Assembly (NCBI RefSeq): GCF_011927635.1
Contig: NZ_JAATJB010000025.1
Span: 1-35,024 of the forward strand
DNA length: 35,024 bases
Direction: 5' to 3'
Origin: Sphingomonas trueperi
GTDB lineage: Bacteria; Pseudomonadota; Alphaproteobacteria; Sphingomonadales; Sphingomonadaceae
Shown: piece after piece, positions 14,165 through 21,763 of the stretch
How positions within the stretch are numbered: position 1 is the first letter of the stretch
How the letters are laid out: each line of letters starts with the position of its first letter
The notes under the pieces: model-generated
Databases searched by the model: none
Told to the model about the DNA's origin: nothing
The model's input: the letters and a program-made list of their open reading frames with translations, nothing else
Program-made: the position numbers and the translations under genes

Positions 14165-15865
14165 ATGACCATGCACCATGACGCACCATTAATCGCCACG
14201 ATTGTCGCCGGCCTGGTCGCTGCTTTCATCGCAGGGACCGTGGCGCACCGGCTCAAGATATCCCCGATCGCGGGCTATCTGCTCGCTGGCGCCTTCGTCG
14301 GGCCGTCGATGCCCGGCTTCGCGGCGGACCCGGAAATCGCATCGCAGCTTGCCGAGATCGGTGTCATTCTCCTGATGTTCGGCGTCGGCCTGCACTTCTC
14401 GCTGCGGGATCTCCTGTCAGTGAAAAAGATCGCGGTCCCTGGAGCGTTGATCCAGATCGTTGTCGCAACGCTATTCGGCATGGCGCTGGCCTGGGCGCTC
14501 GGGTGGCGCGCTGGCCAGGGCCTAGTCTTCGGTCTCGCGCTATCCGTTGCGAGCACTGTCGTCCTAGTGCGGGCTCTTCAGGTGCACAACCTCGTCCAGA
14601 CCGATCAAGGCCGCATCGCGGTGGGCTGGCTGGTAGTCGAGGACCTGGTGATGGTGCTGGCGCTGGTGCTTCTGCCGTCCGTAGCCGCCATCCTGTCGGG
14701 CACATCGGCGAACGCGGGCGCCGCTGCCGCGAGCGCCGTGACCACTACGCTGATGAAGGTGGCGGGCTTCATTGCGCTGATGCTCCTCGTGGGCCGCCGC
14801 GCGATGCCGGCAATCCTTCACTGGGTGGCCGATACCGGTTCCCGCGAGTTGTTCCGTCTGGCAGTACTCGCGATCGCCCTTGGGGTTGCCTTCGGCGCCG
14901 CGCTCGTCTTCGACGTCTCGTTCGCTCTCGGCGCCTTCTTCGCCGGCATGATCCTGGGTGAAACCCAGCTCAGTCGGCTCGCGACCGAGGAGATCCTCCC
15001 GTTCCGAGACGCCTTTTCCGTCCTGTTCTTCGTTTCGGCCGGCATGCTGTTCGACCCAGCGGTGATCCTCAATCAGCCGATTGCGCTTCTGGCGACGCTC
15101 GCCATCATCCTGGTCGGCAAGTCCGCGGCTGCCTATGCCATCGTCCGATCGTTCGGATATCGTGACCAAACCGCGATCACGATCTCGGCAAGCCTGGCAC
15201 AGATCGGCGAGTTCTCGTTCATTCTTGCCGGCCTTGGCGTCAGCGCCGGCCTTCTGCCTCCCCAAGGCCGGGACCTGATCCTCGCGGCCGCTATCATCTC
15301 GATCTTCCTTAATCCCCTGCTCTTTTCATTCGTAACCAGGCAGGGGGTTCGTCCACTTCGGCACGCCGGCCCTGCGGAAGGATCTTCAGAAGAGCCGGCG
15401 CCCGAGCAGGGCCCGCCCCCTGGGCATGTGATCATCGTGGGCTATGGCCGAGTCGGCCGCTTCATCGCTGCAACGCTCGGGGCCTCGGGATACGCGCTGA
15501 GCATAGTCGAGGACAGCAGAGAGGCCGTGCAAGCAGCGCAAGCGGAAGGGCTGCGCGCCGTCCAGGGTAACGCCACCGAAGCTTCCATCCTCACGCGGGC
15601 CGGCATCACCGGGGCATCGACGCTGCTGATCGCGATCCCTGAGGGGTTCGAAGCCGCGATCATCGCGAAGCGTGCCCGCGCCATGAACCCGGACCTGCGC
15701 ATCATCGCGCGTGCCCATTCGGAGGCGGAGGTGGACCACCTGAAGGCGATGGGTGCTGACGCAATCGTCCTGGCGGAGAAGGCAGCAGCAGCCAAGATGG
15801 CGGCGCTGGTCTCAGAAGCGGAGTCCGAGGATGTCGACGGACTCGCTCACCTGGTGGAGAGCTAA
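14165..15865 (+). CDS. Kef-type cation/proton antiporter, YbaL-like, with TrkA-N domain
   Basis: The 566-residue CPA2 transporter begins MTMHHDAPLIATIVAGLV, very like E. coli YbaL. About 12 membrane helices cover residues 8-385, with the ISPIAGYLLAGAFVGP first-helix signature, the GLVFGLALSVASTVVLVRAL segment and the FDVSFALGAFFAGMILGE motif. A cytosolic TrkA-N (RCK) nucleotide-binding domain follows (about 415-540), with HVIIVGYGRVGRF as the Rossmann loop. It has no KefF partner gene nearby. It starts 52 bp after cls and may be cotranscribed. Expected role: K+ or Na+ efflux coupled to H+ entry under electrophile, pH or redox stress. Confidence 0.9.
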   Translation: MTMHHDAPLIATIVAGLVAAFIAGTVAHRLKISPIAGYLLAGAFVGPSMPGFAADPEIASQLAEIGVILLMFGVGLHFSLRDLLSVKKIAVPGALIQIVVATLFGMALAWALGWRAGQGLVFGLALSVASTVVLVRALQVHNLVQTDQGRIAVGWLVVEDLVMVLALVLLPSVAAILSGTSANAGAAAASAVTTTLMKVAGFIALMLLVGRRAMPAILHWVADTGSRELFRLAVLAIALGVAFGAALVFDVSFALGAFFAGMILGETQLSRLATEEILPFRDAFSVLFFVSAGMLFDPAVILNQPIALLATLAIILVGKSAAAYAIVRSFGYRDQTAITISASLAQIGEFSFILAGLGVSAGLLPPQGRDLILAAAIISIFLNPLLFSFVTRQGVRPLRHAGPAEGSSEEPAPEQGPPPGHVIIVGYGRVGRFIAATLGASGYALSIVEDSREAVQAAQAEGLRAVQGNATEASILTRAGITGASTLLIAIPEGFEAAIIAKRARAMNPDLRIIARAHSEAEVDHLKAMGADAIVLAEKAAAAKMAALVSEAESEDVDGLAHLVES

Positions 15866-15877
15866 TCGGCAATGATT

Positions 15878-15923
15878 CCGTCGCTGAGCGCCGCCTTCAT
15901 GCAAGGGCAGTTTCCAGCGACGG
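15878..15923. terminator. Weak inverted repeat between convergent antiporters
   Basis: CCGTCGCTG (15878-15886) is complementary to CAGCGACGG (15915-15923), with a 28-nt loop. It lies in the 59-bp gap between the two convergent antiporter genes. The long loop makes terminator function uncertain. Confidence 0.3.
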
Positions 15924-15924
15924 G

Positions 15925-17631
15925 TCAGATCGTCCGCAACGCTCGAAGCTCAGGATTGAGGCGGAGGCGGACCGCCCGGACGCGGGCGAGCGCCTCTTCC
16001 GGAGAGACACCAAGCGCGACGAAGGTCTGCACTGCCAGCCCCAAGCCCGCAGCCAAGTTCTCCGGAAAGATGTAGGTCGCGCCGGCCTTGGCGATGGATG
16101 TCAGACCTCGATTGTCTCTCGTGCTGACAAGGACTGGCAACGCCGGATTGAGTTGCCGAACCTGGCGTACCAGCTGCTCTAGCCTTGGCTGGCTGTTCAG
16201 AAGGGCGACCACCACTGCGGCCGTATCGATGTTGGCTGCCTCAAGCACGCCGCGGCGTGTTGCGTCACCGAAAATGACCTGATGCCCCTCGCGATGGGCA
16301 ATCCGAAGCCGGTCAACGTCGCGCTCGATCGCGATATAAGGTATCCCGCTCGCCTTCAGAACCGTACCCACCAGCCGTCCGACCGGGCCGCACCCCGCCA
16401 GGATGACGTGACCGCGTAGATCGCCCGCCGAGCCGCCGATCATGACGTCTGGCTCAGCGACCAGCTGCGGCGTCGACAGGACCTCGGCCGAGATGCGCCG
16501 ATTGAACTGGATGAGGAACGGAGCCAGGAAAATGCTCACGGCCGTCCCTGCGAGTGCCGTTTGCGCCACAACCTCCGGCAGCAAGCCGCCACCGATCGCC
16601 TGGGTCAGGATGAGCAGGGAGATCTCGCCGCCGTGCGCCAGGACCAGCGCGGTCTGCAATGCCGCATTGGTCGCAAGTCCGCTGAACCGCGCGAGAGCGA
16701 AGATGATCGCGAGCTTCACGAGGACGAGGATAGCCACCGCGCCGACCGTCGCCGCCGGCTCGGTGAGAACGATCGACCAATCAACGCTCATACCGATCGT
16801 CAGGAAGAACAGACCGAGGAAGATGTCCCGCAGCGGCCGGAGCTCGTCTGCGAGGTGATGGCGGTAGTTGCTCTCGGCGACGACCATGCCGACGATGAAG
16901 GCTGCTACCGCCAGGGAGAGACCGATCATCTCGGCGAGAAGCGCGACGCCTGCAACCAACGCCAGCCCGGCAAGCATCAGCGGCTCGTTGGATCCACTCC
17001 GAGCGATCCAATCGAAGATGCGGCCGATCGTCTTGCGCGCGAAGAGCGCGGCACCCGTGAAGACGAGCACGGCAGCGCCCAACCGCAACATCAGGCCGGC
17101 GAGGTCCTGCTCAGCGCCCGAGGCAACCGCGCCAACCAAGAGCAGGACAGGGAGGGCCGCGAGATCCTGGAAGAGGAGGATACCCGTCGTTGCTATGCCA
17201 TGACTGGTCGTCACCTCGTCCTGATCCAGTAGCTGCTTGTGGACGATGGCGCTCGACGAGTGCGCGAGTGCAAAGCCCAGGATCAATGATGCGGTCAGGG
17301 ACAGTCCCCCGAGGAGGGCGACCCCGGCTACGAGCAATGCGGTGACAACGACCTGAAGCGTGCCCAGCACGAAAACCAAGCGACGGGCCGCGACAATGCG
17401 TGGCCAGGAGAATTCAAAGCCAATGACAAACATCAGCGCGGCGATGCCGAGCTCACCGAGGAAACGGGTTCCCTCATTCGCGGAAACGAGGTGAAGCCCG
17501 TAGGGCCCTACGACCGATCCGGCGACGAGATATCCTGCAATCGAAGAGAGGCGGAACTTTGTGAAGAGCGCGACGAACGCCAGGGAGGCGAAAATCAGGA
17601 TCACCGCATCGACGAGAAAGTGGTGAAGCAT
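15925..17631 (-). CDS. Kef-type cation/proton antiporter with TrkA-N domain
   Basis: From ATG at 17631 the product is 568 residues (the frame extends to a TTG at 17658). It is a second CPA2-family transporter, distinct from its convergent neighbour. It has about 12 membrane helices, with LSSIAGYLVAGSVVGPYGL, EFSWPRIVAARR, LGFALAHSSSAIVHKQL and LSLAVAAFIVGMVVAES motifs. A C-terminal TrkA-N domain starts at GHVILAGCGPVGRLVG. The sequence resembles KefB/KefC more than YbaL. It follows the YCII gene by 66 bp in the same direction, so the acidic small protein, YCII and this gene may form one unit started from operator site H. Confidence 0.88.
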   Translation of the reverse strand: MLHHFLVDAVILIFASLAFVALFTKFRLSSIAGYLVAGSVVGPYGLHLVSANEGTRFLGELGIAALMFVIGFEFSWPRIVAARRLVFVLGTLQVVVTALLVAGVALLGGLSLTASLILGFALAHSSSAIVHKQLLDQDEVTTSHGIATTGILLFQDLAALPVLLLVGAVASGAEQDLAGLMLRLGAAVLVFTGAALFARKTIGRIFDWIARSGSNEPLMLAGLALVAGVALLAEMIGLSLAVAAFIVGMVVAESNYRHHLADELRPLRDIFLGLFFLTIGMSVDWSIVLTEPAATVGAVAILVLVKLAIIFALARFSGLATNAALQTALVLAHGGEISLLILTQAIGGGLLPEVVAQTALAGTAVSIFLAPFLIQFNRRISAEVLSTPQLVAEPDVMIGGSAGDLRGHVILAGCGPVGRLVGTVLKASGIPYIAIERDVDRLRIAHREGHQVIFGDATRRGVLEAANIDTAAVVVALLNSQPRLEQLVRQVRQLNPALPVLVSTRDNRGLTSIAKAGATYIFPENLAAGLGLAVQTFVALGVSPEEALARVRAVRLRLNPELRALRTI

Positions 17632-17697
17632 GAACCGGACGCCTCTCGCGGGGATCAAGTGCTTTCCGCCAAGGGCGGCGGGTCGGGGCTGCTCGCT

Positions 17698-18042
17698 TCA
17701 CTCTGCTCCGGGTATCTCGAGGCACTCGACGACTTCGACCGCTTCGCCCGGAAAGATCGTGAAATGAGGATGGCTCTCGAAAAGGCGCGCGGCAGCCTCG
17801 TGCGTGTCCGCTTCGACGATGATGTAGCCGGTGAGGCTGTTTCGCCCTGCCTCGACGCCCGACGAGGAAACCCGCAGGGTCCGGCCGAGCGGGCCGCCAG
17901 CATCTTTTATGTTGTCAGCGTTCTTGCCCATCCATGCCCCCCAAGCAGCCATCCCCTCTGACTGCTTGTCAGGACTTATCGGTGACGCGACTTTTTCCGC
18001 GTCTGTTGCTGATCCAATGTACAACGCCAGGAACTTTGCCAT
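17698..18042 (-). CDS. YCII-related domain protein
   Basis: From ATG 18042 (GAAGGA box about 6 nt upstream) the product is 114 residues. The ferredoxin-like alpha-beta YCII fold is suggested by MAKFLALYIG at the start, MAAWGAWMGKN, then GYIIVEADTHEAAARLFESHP and the C-terminal EVVECLEIPG. YCII proteins are small and mostly uncharacterised; some act as dehydrohalogenase-like or accessory enzymes. The frame is open 15 codons further upstream without conserved character. Function here is unknown; cotranscription with the antiporter downstream is likely. Confidence 0.78.
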   Translation of the reverse strand: MAKFLALYIGSATDAEKVASPISPDKQSEGMAAWGAWMGKNADNIKDAGGPLGRTLRVSSSGVEAGRNSLTGYIIVEADTHEAAARLFESHPHFTIFPGEAVEVVECLEIPGAE

Positions 18043-18221
18043 GCCCAGTCCTTCGCTTCGCTCGATCCATCCAGTTACTAGAAGCATCGCGTGCAGCCGC
18101 CATCAGAAAACGTCGGCGAAGGCAGCTTGTGGCAATGTCCAACTAAACCGTCGAGATCGTCGGCGTTGCACGTTCTCCTTTCCGGCTCGGATCTCCGGCG
18201 CGAAAGGCCTGCTGCCAACCT

Positions 18222-18407
18222 TCAAAGCGTCCAGCTCGGCGGATCGCTCGCGGGGAAAGACTCTTCGATCGCTTCGTCGACCGGGTCGAGATCCGTCCCC
18301 TCCTGACCTTCCTCGGCCACGCTCTCATCAGGTGCCAGTTCCGGCTTCCTGTCCTTGTCGGGATTCACCGACGCTTTGGGGTCCGTCATCCTTTCATTCT
18401 CCAGCAA
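18222..18407 (-). CDS. Small acidic conserved protein with ESFPASDPPSWT motif
   Basis: The 61-residue product is rich in Glu, Asp, Pro and Lys, with no membrane segment, and ends in DEAIEESFPASDPPSWTL. This C-terminal pattern recurs in many small hypothetical proteins of Proteobacteria; no function is established to my knowledge. Start is ATG 18407, or ATG 18389. Operator site H is centred 75 bp upstream, with a CAGAAT -10 candidate on the minus strand at 18454-18449. The likely disordered, acidic character would fit a small stress-induced protein or a chaperone-like partner, but that is speculation. Confidence 0.75.
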   Translation of the reverse strand: MLENERMTDPKASVNPDKDRKPELAPDESVAEEGQEGTDLDPVDEAIEESFPASDPPSWTL

Positions 18408-18475
18408 AGTGAGCGCTGCACCTCTGCATCCGCGCGAACCGACTGCACATTCTGCCTGTCAGGATGGACCAGGCC

Positions 18476-18489
18476 CTGACTCAGATCAG
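18476..18489 (-). promoter_or_regulatory. Crp/Fnr-type operator, site H (CTGACTCAGATCAG)
   Basis: The half-sites CTGAC and ATCAG match the Fnr-family layout. The centre is 75 bp before the ATG of the small acidic protein. With the site at -41.5 the transcript would start near 18441. Confidence 0.6.
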
Positions 18490-18594
18490 CTCCGCTTGGC
18501 TTGTCTCAGGCGGTCGCCGGCAAAGACGTGCGCGCGTCCTTCCGAAAAGGCGACGGCCACAGCCTCAAGGCCGCGGATAGAACGCCTGCAGCGA

Positions 18595-19254
18595 TTACGC
18601 CGGTTCGCCCGTCCTTTCGATGAGGCCTGCCCAGACGGCGAGGAGAAGCGCGGCCAGCGCTGTGAACCAGAGGCCGTCGACGCCCAACCGGTGGAAGCTA
18701 AGCGCGCCTATGATCGCCCCTGTGACGAGGCTCGACCACAGCAACAAGTGTGGGAGCCAATCCCATCTGGGTCCGCCAAGCAGCGCCATGCCGATCCGCT
18801 GCCCCGCCTTCACGACCGCACCGGTCATATAGGTGAGGCCGATGCTCACTTCGCCATCGCGCTGGAAAACAAGATTCTCCGCTCCCATCGCAGCAGCCAT
18901 GAGCAGCGGTGCGAATGCGCCCGCGCCGGCGTGCGCGAGCGTCGCGCTCGAGGCGAGGAGCAATGACACGAGTCCCAAGACAGCGGACTTCCGGCGCTTC
19001 TGAACCAGGGTGGCCACGAGCGTGGCTGCGATCACCCCCGTGAGGAACGCACCAATCAATCCCAGCGCGATCAACGCCGTCACCGACCGTTCGGCCGCCC
19101 CGATGGCGAGCCGTGTGGAGTTGCCGCTCATGAACGACACAAACATCCCGCCTGCGGCCAGGAAGCCGAGCCCGTCGACGTAGCCCGCCAGCCCGGTAAG
19201 ACAAAAGGCGAGCCACTTTCGTCGCCGTTCAAGCACGCCGATCATTGAACCCAT
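18595..19254 (-). CDS. YoaK/DUF1275 family membrane protein
   Basis: The 219-residue product has six predicted membrane helices and the family signature around GYVDGLGFLAAGGMFVSFMSGNSTRLA (given here in part: FVSFMSGNST, about residues 38-47). The DUF1275 family is widespread and uncharacterised; a transport role is often supposed. The ATG at 19254 has AGGAG close upstream. The TM core is complete, with a short C-terminal tail ending ERTGEPA. It is leftward like its neighbours; whether it shares a transcript with HdeD is unclear, given the 276-bp gap. Confidence 0.85.
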   Translation of the reverse strand: MGSMIGVLERRRKWLAFCLTGLAGYVDGLGFLAAGGMFVSFMSGNSTRLAIGAAERSVTALIALGLIGAFLTGVIAATLVATLVQKRRKSAVLGLVSLLLASSATLAHAGAGAFAPLLMAAAMGAENLVFQRDGEVSIGLTYMTGAVVKAGQRIGMALLGGPRWDWLPHLLLWSSLVTGAIIGALSFHRLGVDGLWFTALAALLLAVWAGLIERTGEPA

Positions 19255-19530
19255 ATACTCCTGCTATCCGAAACTGATGCCCGGGCGGGCACGCCGCTTC
19301 CAGTCCGCGCCACCAGAAAGCGATAACGGTAGAAGGTTCGTCGGGGCGGATCGCCAGCGCACAGGCGCTGGACGCTCCCTAGCCAGGCCTGGCGACCGAG
19401 CCCATGCAATGTGAGTGTCTGGTGAGCGGCACGGCCCTGCTGCTGGAGCCGGTCGGCAGGGAATTCCAAATACTTCCCTGCCGCGCTAGCGAAATTGTTG
19501 GGGCCTGGGCCAGTCGCAACGGGCGAGCCA

Positions 19531-20145
19531 TTAAGCCCGGCGAAGCTTGAACCCGAGCCCGAGAAGAACAACGCCAGCGAAGATCGCGTACGAACCGATC
19601 ACCCACGCGGCCGAAGGCAAAGTTGTGAGGGGATCGAGGACCAGCAGGATGATGATCACGATCCCAAGAACGACCGAGAGGGCACCTGAGAGCCCCATCA
19701 ACCACTCGCCGCTGATCTCCTTGCGCAGGCTCGTTGCGGCCACGATTTCGAGGGCGCCGGTCACAATAGCCCAGATCGCCAGCATGACCAGCGTGACCAG
19801 AGCGTAGCCGACCGTCATGACCTCGGGCATCAGCACGAACAGGACCGCAGTCGCGATGCCGATGATCCCGCGGATCACGTAGGCCCACCAGCGCTCCTCC
19901 TTACGCCGGGCGCCGCGCACCGCCGCGACCATGGAAAGGATTCCATCGGCACCGGCATAGGCGGCGAATACCATCGCAAAGGCGAACAGGGCGCTGAGCG
20001 GGAACAGGAAGGATACCACGCCAAGCGCGAGCGCGAGGACACCGCGAAAGACGATCCATCCCCAGTTGCGGCGCAGTGTCCCTAACATCTGCTGACCGAC
20101 CGCGTCGGACACGCCGGAAACGGCATCGACTTTGACTCCAACCAT
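19531..20145 (-). CDS. hdeD: HdeD-family acid-resistance membrane protein
   Basis: The 204-residue product has six membrane helices arranged as HdeD repeats: RRNWGWIVFRGVLALALGV, then FAMVFAAYAGADGILSMVAAV, RWWAYVIRGIIGIATAVLF, and GEWLMGLSGALSVVLGI. HdeD is an inner-membrane protein linked to acid resistance at high cell density in E. coli; the mechanism is unknown. The ATG at 20145 is preceded by GAGGAGG at 5 nt. It lies 46 bp after the Bax-inhibitor gene and is likely cotranscribed with it. Confidence 0.87.
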   Translation of the reverse strand: MVGVKVDAVSGVSDAVGQQMLGTLRRNWGWIVFRGVLALALGVVSFLFPLSALFAFAMVFAAYAGADGILSMVAAVRGARRKEERWWAYVIRGIIGIATAVLFVLMPEVMTVGYALVTLVMLAIWAIVTGALEIVAATSLRKEISGEWLMGLSGALSVVLGIVIIILLVLDPLTTLPSAAWVIGSYAIFAGVVLLGLGFKLRRA

Positions 20146-20191
20146 AAGGCCTCCTCTTTTGGCACCCTAAAGGGCGCATGACGTGACGTCG

Positions 20192-20920
20192 CTATGCTCG
20201 TTCACGCTCCCCCATGAGGTTGAGCAGGAGCTGGAACAGGTTTATGAGATCCAGATAAAGGGATAGCGCCCCCATCACCGCGAGCTTCTCGGCTGATTCT
20301 GTCCCCGCATAGGCGAAATATTGATTCTTCAAGCGCTGGCTATCCCAGGCGGTAAGGCCGGTGAAGACCAGCACGGCGATGATCGAGACGGCGAACTGCA
20401 GCGTGTCGGAGGCGAGGAACAGGTTGATCAGGCTTGCGATGATGACGCCGACGAGCCCGACCATGAGGAAGGTCGACCAGCGCGAGAGGTCGACATTGGT
20501 CGTATAGCCCCACAGGCACATCGTCGCGAACAGGGCGGCGGCCGAGAAGAACGCCAGCGCGATGCTGGTGCCGGTGAACACCAGGAAGACGCTGGCCAGC
20601 GACAGCCCCATGATGGTCGCGAATGAATAAAAAGCGATCCGCGCAGTGTTGGCGCTCATCTGCTCGACGCGGAAGGAGAAGAACAGGACGAAGGCGAGCG
20701 GCGCCAGCATCACGACCCATTTGAGGGGCGTGTTGAAGATCGGTTGATAGAGAGCTGGGGTGCCGGCGACGAGGAAGGCGACAAGCCCGGTAAGGACCAG
20801 TCCCAGGGCCATCGTGCGATAGATGCCAAGCATGTAACGGCGAAGACCGGGGTCGTAAGCTACCGCTCGCCCGGAGGCGCCGTGCAAATCCGCGCCAGAA
20901 GTTTCAAATGGCGTGTTCAT
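20192..20920 (-). CDS. Bax inhibitor-1/YccA family membrane protein
   Basis: From ATG 20920 (TGGAGA 8 nt upstream) the product is 242 residues with seven membrane helices, as in the BI-1/YccA/YetJ family, whose members act as calcium leak channels or modulate the FtsH protease. Visible family segments are YMLGIYRTMALGLVLTG, the central LAFFSAAALFATMCLWGYTT, VFTGLTAWDSQRLKNQY (with the conserved D of the pH sensor) and the C-terminal ALSLYLDLINLFQLLLNLMG. It is probably first in a two-gene unit with hdeD. A near-match to the operator family lies 280 bp upstream. Confidence 0.9.
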   Translation of the reverse strand: MNTPFETSGADLHGASGRAVAYDPGLRRYMLGIYRTMALGLVLTGLVAFLVAGTPALYQPIFNTPLKWVVMLAPLAFVLFFSFRVEQMSANTARIAFYSFATIMGLSLASVFLVFTGTSIALAFFSAAALFATMCLWGYTTNVDLSRWSTFLMVGLVGVIIASLINLFLASDTLQFAVSIIAVLVFTGLTAWDSQRLKNQYFAYAGTESAEKLAVMGALSLYLDLINLFQLLLNLMGERERA

Positions 20921-21194
20921 CTGCAAATCTCCAACGGAAGGTGCAGCGATCGAGGAAGCACGTGCCGTTCCGGCCTTGCGCGCCTTCCCGACTGGGCCTG
21001 GAAGCCGTTCGAAGCGTTCCGGATCTATGAAGGCTCGTCGAGCGCTGCACAGCGCCCGCGTTCACGATCTGCAAGGGCCATCGCGCGACCCACCTTTGGA
21101 GCACTGAACCAAGCGAGATCACGGGCTGTCCGTCCTTGCCGAAGTCTTCCGGTCCTCTTGGGCAGTCCCGTAGCGAATCAACCGCAATCGCCCG

Positions 21195-21208
21195 CTGATC
21201 TACATCAC
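21195..21208. promoter_or_regulatory. Crp/Fnr-type near-match, site F (CTGATCTACATCAC)
   Basis: It keeps the TGA-N6-TCA core but ends in C rather than G. It lies 208 bp before groES and 281 bp before the BI-1 start, further than the other sites, so it is the weakest member of the set. Confidence 0.4.
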
Positions 21209-21268
21209 CTCGTCGCCGCGACTCTCGAGGCAGTGTCCGCTCGTGCGCTGCGCGACCGCGCATGCGCA

Positions 21269-21295
21269 TTGGCACTCACATGGGTGAAGCGCCAG
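21269..21295 (+). promoter_or_regulatory. Degenerate CIRCE-like element before groESL
   Basis: TTGGCACTC, nine spacer bases, then AAGCGCCAG. The left half matches the HrcA-binding CIRCE half (TTAGCACTC) at 8 of 9 positions; the right half matches only about 5 of 9. Spacing of 9 is canonical. A CTTG at 21313 with a poor -10 downstream could be an RpoH-type promoter, but this is weak. Confidence 0.4.
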
Positions 21296-21409
21296 GAAAG
21301 TGCGGCAGATCTCTTGATGGTCGAAAATCGTCTTCCTAGCTCTGCCGAAACCGACCGTTCCCCGCGAACGGGAGGGTCATCACATCATGATCTGCTTTGG
21401 AGGTAATGC

Positions 21410-21715
21410 ATGCATTTCCGTCCCCTGCACGACCGTGTCGCCGTGCGTCGCATCGAAGCCGAGGAAAAGACGGCCGGCGGCATCATCATCCCGGATACTG
21501 CCAAGGAGAAGCCACAGGAGGGCGAGGTCGTCGCCGTCGGCCCCGGCGCCCGCGACGAGACCGGCAAGCTGGTCGAGCTGTCCGTTAAGGCCGGCGATCG
21601 CGTCCTCTTCGGCAAATGGTCCGGCAGCGAGGTCAAGATCGACGGCGAGGAACTGCTCATCATGAAGGAGAGCGACATCCTCGGGATCGTAGAAACCGAA
21701 GCGTCGTCGAAATAG
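21410..21715 (+). CDS. groES: Co-chaperonin GroES
   Basis: The 101-residue product is the lid subunit of the GroEL chamber. It shows the standard order: FRPLHDRVAVRRIEAEEKTAGGIIIPDTAKEK (mobile loop with GGIIIPD, about residues 23-29), EGEVVAVGPG, VKAGDRVLFGKWSG and LLIMKESDILGIVE. Length is slightly above the usual 95-97 because of a C-terminal TEASSK tail. GGAGG lies 6 nt before the ATG. groEL follows after 48 bp. Confidence 0.97.
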   Translation: MHFRPLHDRVAVRRIEAEEKTAGGIIIPDTAKEKPQEGEVVAVGPGARDETGKLVELSVKAGDRVLFGKWSGSEVKIDGEELLIMKESDILGIVETEASSK

Positions 21716-21763
21716 GGCGGCGCACCCACAGAAATCCACGCGAACATAGGAGGAAACGATACA

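Larger units (their letters stand above)
20921..21409. other. Regulatory gap between BI-1 and groES
   Basis: About 490 bp separate the divergent BI-1 and groES genes. I see no supported gene. It contains a Crp/Fnr-like near-match (21195), a degenerate CIRCE (21269) and a small hairpin, CCGTTC-N5-GAACGG (21355-21371), in the probable groES leader. Confidence 0.45.

Noticed and set aside
19242..19571. 109-codon leftward frame between HdeD and YoaK genes
   Set aside because: It overlaps the end of hdeD and the start of the YoaK gene, lacks an RBS and resembles nothing recognisable. The gap 19255-19530 is otherwise without visible features.
21313..21339. RpoH-type promoter before groES
   Set aside because: CTTG is present, but the -10 is a poor match, so it is mentioned only as a weak possibility.
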